A stretch of 64,000 nucleotides of DNA from positions 64,848,306-64,912,305 of the forward strand of contig CM068583.1 of the NCBI GenBank assembly GCA_035048485.1, written 5' to 3'. The stretch comes from Pteria penguin (Eukaryota > Mollusca > Bivalvia > Pterioida > Pteriidae). The notes under the pieces were generated by a model. The model was not told the DNA's origin. It saw nothing but the letters and a program-made list of their open reading frames with translations, and did no database searches. The translations under genes were made by a program, and so were the position numbers. Positions 58,560 to 64,000 of the stretch are shown here, piece by piece. Position 1 is the stretch's first letter. Every line of letters starts with the position of its first letter.

Positions 58560-59458
58560 AATTCAATTTTCAATTCAATTCAATTTATTCAAATGCCATA
58601 CAGCATATAGAAAGAACATATATACATGAATATATGGGAAAACAAAAGTAGAGGAAGAATATATATTATATATTATATATTATATATATATGAGAATATG
58701 GATGGTAAAACAGTGATTGATATATGTACAAGGTACAAGATGCAGACAGGACGTTAAATACTTACGTGTTTTATATCTATGCAAATGGAGGAGCAAAATT
58801 CTTTGCAATAGAAGATATATCTCCACACTTTCAAATGTATACATAAATATACACATAAACATAAACACACTTATATCCATACACACTTAAGAACTGCATT
58901 AAGTATATTATGATGAAGATAACATCACATGGACCTCTGTTTATAAGACAAATAAAGATATTTCCCAAGGTTTGTTAACTGTTTTACATTATTAATACTA
59001 AGTAATTTAACCAATTTAAATACACTAGGCCTTCTATAATGATACGGTTTTATATATTGCTGTCGCAATGCAGTGTATGAAGGACAAACTAATATAAAAT
59101 GATATTCATCTTCCACCTCGTTTTGATCACAGTATGTACATATTCTGTTAGCTCTTATTTCGTTTACATGTCTACCTTGTTCAATTAGCAGATTATGCGA
59201 GGATATTCTATATTTAGCAATATATTTCTTATATAACATAGGGATTGGCTTTAACACGTAATATTGTAATGTGAAATTATCAATAAAGTGTTGATAAAGA
59301 TATCCTTTTGTGGATTTTGAAATCTCAAATAAAATATTCTGTTGGTACAAATCTTTGATTCGTTTTTCTATAATATTTAAAATAGATCGGTCGTTCTGTA
59401 ATAGATCATCCCCTCTTATTGTTTCCGATCCAGATTTTATACAAAACGGCGCAATCAT
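58560..59458 (-). pseudogene. 5'-truncated LINE, 3' end with zinc-knuckle
   Basis: An open frame at 58925-59458 encodes the C-terminus of a LINE reverse transcriptase. It contains QFKYYVLKPIPMLYKK-like text, YRISSHNLLIEQGRH, the knuckle CTYCDQNEVEDEYHFILVC and a final KQLTNLGKYLYLSYKQRS. The catalytic core is absent. A 3' UTR of about 360 bases ends in AATTGAATTG repeats near 58560. It sits in an intron of the mosaic gene, in the same orientation. Confidence 0.8.
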
Positions 59459-59703
59459 ACACGAGGAAGCATAATAACTTTAAACCTAATAGTATAAGTT
59501 ATAACGATTTTCAATAGTTGATCATTGCGAATGCAAAAACTTTTGATGCAGCTCGAACCTGCGGTTTTAAATTAGAAGGATATTTCCCTTCTTTCAGGTA
59601 CATAATTTCATAAACATCGATTATGAATCGATCATTTCAGAGACATATATACACATATGTCTCTGATCATATTCATCTTTTGTGTAAATCTTTCCGCGTG
59701 AAA

Positions 59704-60120
59704 CCAGGTCAAAGAACAGTAATTAACGAGAGCCGTGATTGGCTGATGTACTATTTCAATGTATCAGGAGCTGTGATTGGATGAGATTATTTGATCTCTC
59801 GATACATAAATAAAGATTGATTCGGCTGTTAAATCATGAATTTTTATCTCATTTCGCTAATGTAAAAATTTTATGACCTAAAAAGGGGTTGATGTTTACA
59901 TTTGAATTTCGGCAAATTTTTTTAGGGTGACCCCATTCCAGTATAATTTTCTCGAAATTAAGGTTGATAACCTATGGTAAACTTTAAAAATTCTAATAGA
60001 GGAGGGTCTGACTAATATTTTGATATGTGGACTATATATAGCTGGATTATATCGGATTATATATATAGGATGTTGTGTAAATCTTGCTGGAAGTTTGGTA
60101 ATTTAACATGGGACCCTAAG
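59704..60120 (+). repeat. CCAAT/TATA interspersed repeat, copy 4
   Basis: It matches copy 1 from GGTCAAAGAACAGTAATTAA, through GCCGTGATTGGCTGATG and GTGATTGGATGAGAT, to AATTTAACATGGGACCCTA. Confidence 0.85.
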
Positions 60121-60360
60121 TCTTGCTCGAGATGAAAAATCCTGGGCTTGTGGGTGGATATAAATGCCAGGTTCATCTTTTTAATTGAAATATTATTTAT
60201 GGTCTATCTGTTGACAGGTAACAATATTAAAATTTATTTAATGGGTCAGCATTTTTCATATCAAGGATCAAGGTATTTACGGCAAGCACATTTTCTGCGG
60301 ATTGAGGGCAAGTTCAAACAAGGCAAATTTTGAAAATGAAAAGCCACGGTGAGGTATTGT

Positions 60361-60391
60361 TGGCCATTTTTTTTTTTTTTTTTTTTTTTTG
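60361..60391. repeat. Poly-T tract
   Basis: About 23 consecutive T residues within 60369-60391, followed by a TGGGTGTCGTGGGGGAGGGG patch. Confidence 0.9.
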
Positions 60392-60535
60392 TGTTTATAC
60401 TTTAGTGGGTGTCGTGGGGGAGGGGGCTCTCTGTTTATTGAAATGTGAAGGAAGCTTCAAATGATCCTCTTTTATATAGAAGCTTCTCCATTCATTAACA
60501 TGTAGCCCTATGGAAATAATGGCCACATTGATACC

Positions 60536-60800
60536 TATAGGTCAAAGAAAGGTAATTCACGAGAGCCGTGATATACTGAGAGAGGGACTACTATTTCAAT
60601 GTATTAGGAACTGTGATTGGATGAAATTATTTGATATATGTATAAATAAATATTGATTCTACTGTAAAATCATGAATTTTTATCTCATTTCGCTAATGTA
60701 AAAATTTAATGACCTAAAAAGGGGTGGTTGTTTACATTTGAATTTTGGCCAATTTTTGGGGTTATCCCCCTTCCAGCATGATTTGCGAAATTAGGGGGAA
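60536..60800 (+). repeat. CCAAT/TATA interspersed repeat, copy 5 (3' truncated)
   Basis: It starts GGTCAAAGAAAGGTAATTCA and keeps one CCAAT-like box (GTGATTGGATGAAAT) and TATGTATAAATAAA. It breaks off in the GATTTGCGAAATTAGGGGG region and runs into degenerate GGGGGATATTCTGCTATATA-type repeats ending CACTATATGACACCGG at about 60983. Confidence 0.8.
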
Positions 60801-61075
60801 TATTCTGCTATATAGAAGAACATCCCCGGAGATATTTCACTTTAACAAGGGGACGTTCTGCCATATAGCGAAAGCTCCCCCAGGGGATAACCATTCATAA
60901 AGTGAAGTATCCGGGGGATGAACTGTTATGTAGTAGAACATCCGGGGATGATCTACTAGGGAGTGATCCACTATATGACACCGGTATATGTGACAAAAGC
61001 AGGATATTATCACAATCCATGTGCCTCAAGAGAGGGAAATATGATACTGACATATGATAATACAGGATCACTTAC

Positions 61076-61175
61076 CGGCATAATTATTGGCCAGGTCACA
61101 TGCTTCTTCGTCGATCAGGCCATCACAATCATTGTCAAGTCCATCCCCAGTCGTTTGTGTCGTCTGGGTACACGG
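61076..61175 (-). CDS. Mosaic gene: DGLDNDCDG exon
   Basis: A 100-nt exon (starts at 61175 after ATATTTTAG, phase 0; ends at 61076 before GCCG|GTAAGT, phase 1). It encodes PCTQTTQTTGDGLDNDCDGL followed by IDEEACDLANNYA. The DGLDNDCDGLIDEE core is an acidic Ca-binding-type loop with two cysteines. The phase-0 start matches the phase-0 end of the IgGFc exon at 62961, and the phase-1 end matches the 57846 exon. Confidence 0.88.
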
Positions 61176-62679
61176 CTAAAATATGAATATGTTCTTCTCA
61201 AATATGCAAAATACAAATAATAGTATATATGTTAGAATATTCGAAACATAACTTATTGTTTCTTGATATCTACGTGAGGAAACAACAGTCCAGTCCTTGA
61301 TTTATAAAGATTAAAATTAACCCAGATTTCGTTGAATCAACTTACTTTGCTGTTTCGACATTTGTCATTGAAGGAACGTCATATTATTATAACTGTGAAA
61401 ACATCTGTCCATTCAAGTGCCTCTGAGGTGATCAAACCCAAACCAGCTTGATTTAGTTTTTCAAGATTTCGCGTTTCTTTCAGTTATTTCAATGTTTAAT
61501 TCATTTAATTGGAGACTTAAGTCTCTTCAATGCAATGTAATCAACATATCTACCGGTATACATACAGTTACATAAATAATCATTATACAAGCGAACATAA
61601 ACACATATATACAGGGGCGGATCCAGATTTTGGAGTTAGGTGGGGCGAAGTCAGGCGAGGGATCTGGGGCTCCTCAGTCCCAAACAGGTCCAGGGCGGAG
61701 CCGTGGCGGGGGCGCTGGGAGCGAAGCTCCCCGGAAACTCCCGCAGTTTGGCAAGTTTTGGGCCTAAAATTGCACGTTTTCCTTCAATTTACCATTCTCA
61801 GTCATCCTCGGTACCACAGCTGCTGTGTAAACCAAGATTTTTGTGATGTTATTCATGTCTTGTCCATACCTTGTTATTCTTGTTATACATGTGGTGGACT
61901 CTGTCATGCAGCTGAGTCAGATCTGATCTTATGATAAATCTAATCTATACTAGGCGAATATATAAATGTTTGAAAAAGGGGGTTGCGACCTGCCATGAAT
62001 GCTTTACAGTCAGGAAAGGATGGGGATGGGGTTGAAGCGCTGAACCTAGCCAAAATGACTTTTGTTGCGCAAAGTTTTTCGACCAAAAGGGGTTGCAGCC
62101 CCGCATCCCTTACAAACTACCGGTTTATCAATTTTCATAAAACGGATAGGCGGAGCTTATTGAACGATGGGTTGCATTGGATTTTTTCACTCGGGTAAAT
62201 TCTATTGACTAAATTAAAATATTCGATAATGAATTGGAAAAGAAGCCATAACAAGAATTCAATATCACGCCTATTTCTTACTCTTAAGGGCTGGGCTAAG
62301 GTTAAGAAATACACATGCATTAGATAATAAAGGGAATACTTCTAGCCCATAATCAAATCTCAGAGGAGTAGCGATAACAAACAAATCGTTTATAATTTTT
62401 ATTCTGCAAGCCAGATCATTACACAATTAACTTTACTCCAAGAGATTTGTAACCTAATAGTTTCTGTTGTATATATATTGTAAAGTGGGATCTATACCAA
62501 CAATGAGAGTGACAAGCACGTCACAAGTGGAGGGAGTGTTAGGGCTCATCCTCTCGCCTCCCTTACGTCCCCTCCTCCAACCCCTTGTCTCCACCCTACC
62601 CGAATGGCGCGCGCTACACAAACGCAATTTTCTCTTAGAGAAGTCGAGTAGACATACGATTATCAGATAATAATAGTCT

Positions 62680-62723
<44 letters not shown>

Positions 62724-62960
62724 ATTATGCAGTATTAATATACATTGTATATCTGAAATCATATCACCACAAGGGGAGTGGCCGACCACTATCTTATATA
62801 CAATGTAATAACATATACCAGATTATCTGTATTGTAAAACAAATATCACTACATCAAATCCTGCCAAGATACAGAAAATAAAAAGGTCTAATACATTAGC
62901 GTCTTAAATATTGTCATAATTAGATGAGCAAAATTAATGTAGAAAACATAATCGACTTAC
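61176..62960. other. Intron of the mosaic gene, with a hAT-like end and a (CT)n run
   Basis: CAGGGGCGGATCCAG at about 61613 is a typical hAT-like terminus, but no partner end was found. A (CT)n microsatellite lies at 62680-62720. No exon recognised. Confidence 0.5.
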
Positions 62961-64000
62961 GGTGTTTATAGGTGCTATCCTCATACCAGTGGGAAATCCG
63001 TAAGATTCTGGCGATCCTAGTCCGATCAGATATCCTGCAAACACAGACGTTGTCGACGTGTGTCGTACAACGTAAGTGCCGTCTGTCAAAGAAAGATAAC
63101 CGCCGACATAAGCCGTCCCTGGAATGGCTGTATACACAGTGTTACTCGGGAACGCGTTGCCGTTCAAGCGGAGACCAGATTTATCGGCAGCCTTGCAGAT
63201 GAAGTTAAAAAAGTGTAGGTAAGACCCGGATGACCTGGTCGGCGTGGTGAAGGAATAATCTGCCGCATATTGTTCCACTGGTGGAATAATGATCATCGCT
63301 GGATCAGCAGGTTCTGTACCGGAAGTCTGACTGTGCACAAACTGCACTACATAGATAGGTTTATTCGACGTTATATATCCATAAAATCTGTGGCTGTATT
63401 GTTTCTCCACCCATTGACCGGCTGAAGTTATCGTGAAGGAGTCAGAATACGGGGATCCGTTATTTGTTGCTGTGACTGAGATCGTTGTACTGAATTCGCT
63501 CGCAATAAACCTAAACGTGTCGTCCTTCGTCCTCGTCGGCGTAGGGATGACGATGAATTTCTTTCCCCACTTATCTGTAGGTACATGCTGTTCCACTAAA
63601 TGATTTCGGGTACCCCCTGAATTCTCTGGTATTCTGACCAGTACATTTCCACTGAAGGCAGCTATCGCTTTCGTTGACGTCACTTTAGTTCCCGTAAGAT
63701 CGCCTTTGGTTTGTATTTGAACACACTCATAAGAATGGAGTGTAAGTGTCAGTTGATCGTTTTTGTAATAATTAGCATTATTGTAAGTTACGTTTAGGCC
63801 AGTATTTGGACCAAATCGTATTGTAACTGATGTGCTGTCGGTCACCCCTACAACCAACAACTCGGTGAAGGTCAATGTGGGGAAGTACACCGTCAGGTAG
63901 TAGGTGGTACCTAACACGTCAGTAGGCAATCCCAGGAAAGAATCTGTTGACGACGACTCTTTGTTCATCCCGTACACGATCACCTCGTTATTGGCAGATA
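62961..64000 (-). CDS. Mosaic gene: IgGFc-binding-type domain exon (5' partial)
   Basis: The exon is open from the window edge at 64000 to 62961, where ACC|GTAAGT ends it in phase 0 (about 346 codons visible). The sequence matches the IgGFc-binding protein N-terminal domain family: NEVIVYGMNKESSSTDSFLG, GLPTDVLGTTYYLTVYFP, AFSGNVLVRIP, HLVEQHVPTDKWGKKFIVIP, PADPAMIIIPPVEQY and a final GYLIGLGSPESYGFPTG. The domain occurs in secreted mucus-associated proteins and is expanded in bivalves. The exon continues beyond the window; signal peptide and start are not visible. With the downstream exons it gives an extracellular mosaic: IgGFc, DGD linker, four TSP1, LDLa. Binding partner unknown. Confidence 0.9.

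Noticed and set aside
61640..61934. Open frames around the GGGGCGGATCCAG repeat
   Set aside because: They start in a hAT-like repeat end and have no recognisable product.

Overview
The window looks like a gene-poor, AT-rich, repeat-dense piece of a metazoan nuclear genome, most likely from a bivalve mollusc or a close lophotrochozoan. That placement is an inference. It rests on spliced genes with GT-AG introns, an innexin/pannexin gene, an IgGFc-binding/TSP1/LDLa gene of a kind expanded in bivalves, tRNA-derived SINEs, and interspersed repeats familiar from bivalve genomes. I see no bacterial operons, rRNA genes or CRISPR arrays.

Three minus-strand genes can be supported. (1) At 3020-8970 there is a candidate membrane protein with three short exons, all joined in phase 0; its remaining exons would lie at lower coordinates or outside the window. 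(2) At 29483-31731 there is a two-exon innexin/pannexin of 568 residues, with four membrane segments and a long basic tail carrying an internal 25-residue duplication. (3) From 50040 to beyond 64000 there is a large mosaic gene: an IgGFc-binding-type domain (running off the right edge), two short acidic DGD-type exons, four TSP1 exons and an LDLa exon. All eight exons join in compatible phases. A possible 3' terminal exon of an unrecognised gene lies at 11923-12174 with a polyA signal.

Most of the rest is repeat. There are at least ten tandem arrays, including a 5.2-kb array of a 30-bp unit (23539-28765), a 1.8-kb array of 82/84-bp units (4790-6555) and a 1.6-kb array of 83-bp units (39655-41235). 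Mobile DNA includes three damaged LINEs (14880-18120, 33770-36590, 58560-59458), a mariner remnant in an intron of gene 3, a 'GIPMGTNCAP' reverse-transcriptase remnant (1850-2400), two tRNA-derived SINE families (five and three copies), and foldback or TIR elements. Three of the latter share the terminal core CCATTTGAT; one splits a LINE and is flanked by the direct repeat CTAAA. Other structured repeats are a 1.2-kb inverted repeat at 44926-46102, a five-copy family carrying CCAAT-like and TATA-like boxes, and a composite of tRNA-like palindromes alternating with (TA)n at 34950-35860.

The oddest structures are that palindrome/(TA)n composite, the 5' duplication of the innexin start region (which creates an upstream ORF encoding the same first ten residues), and the nested higher-order structure of the 30-bp satellite, which is open in several frames.
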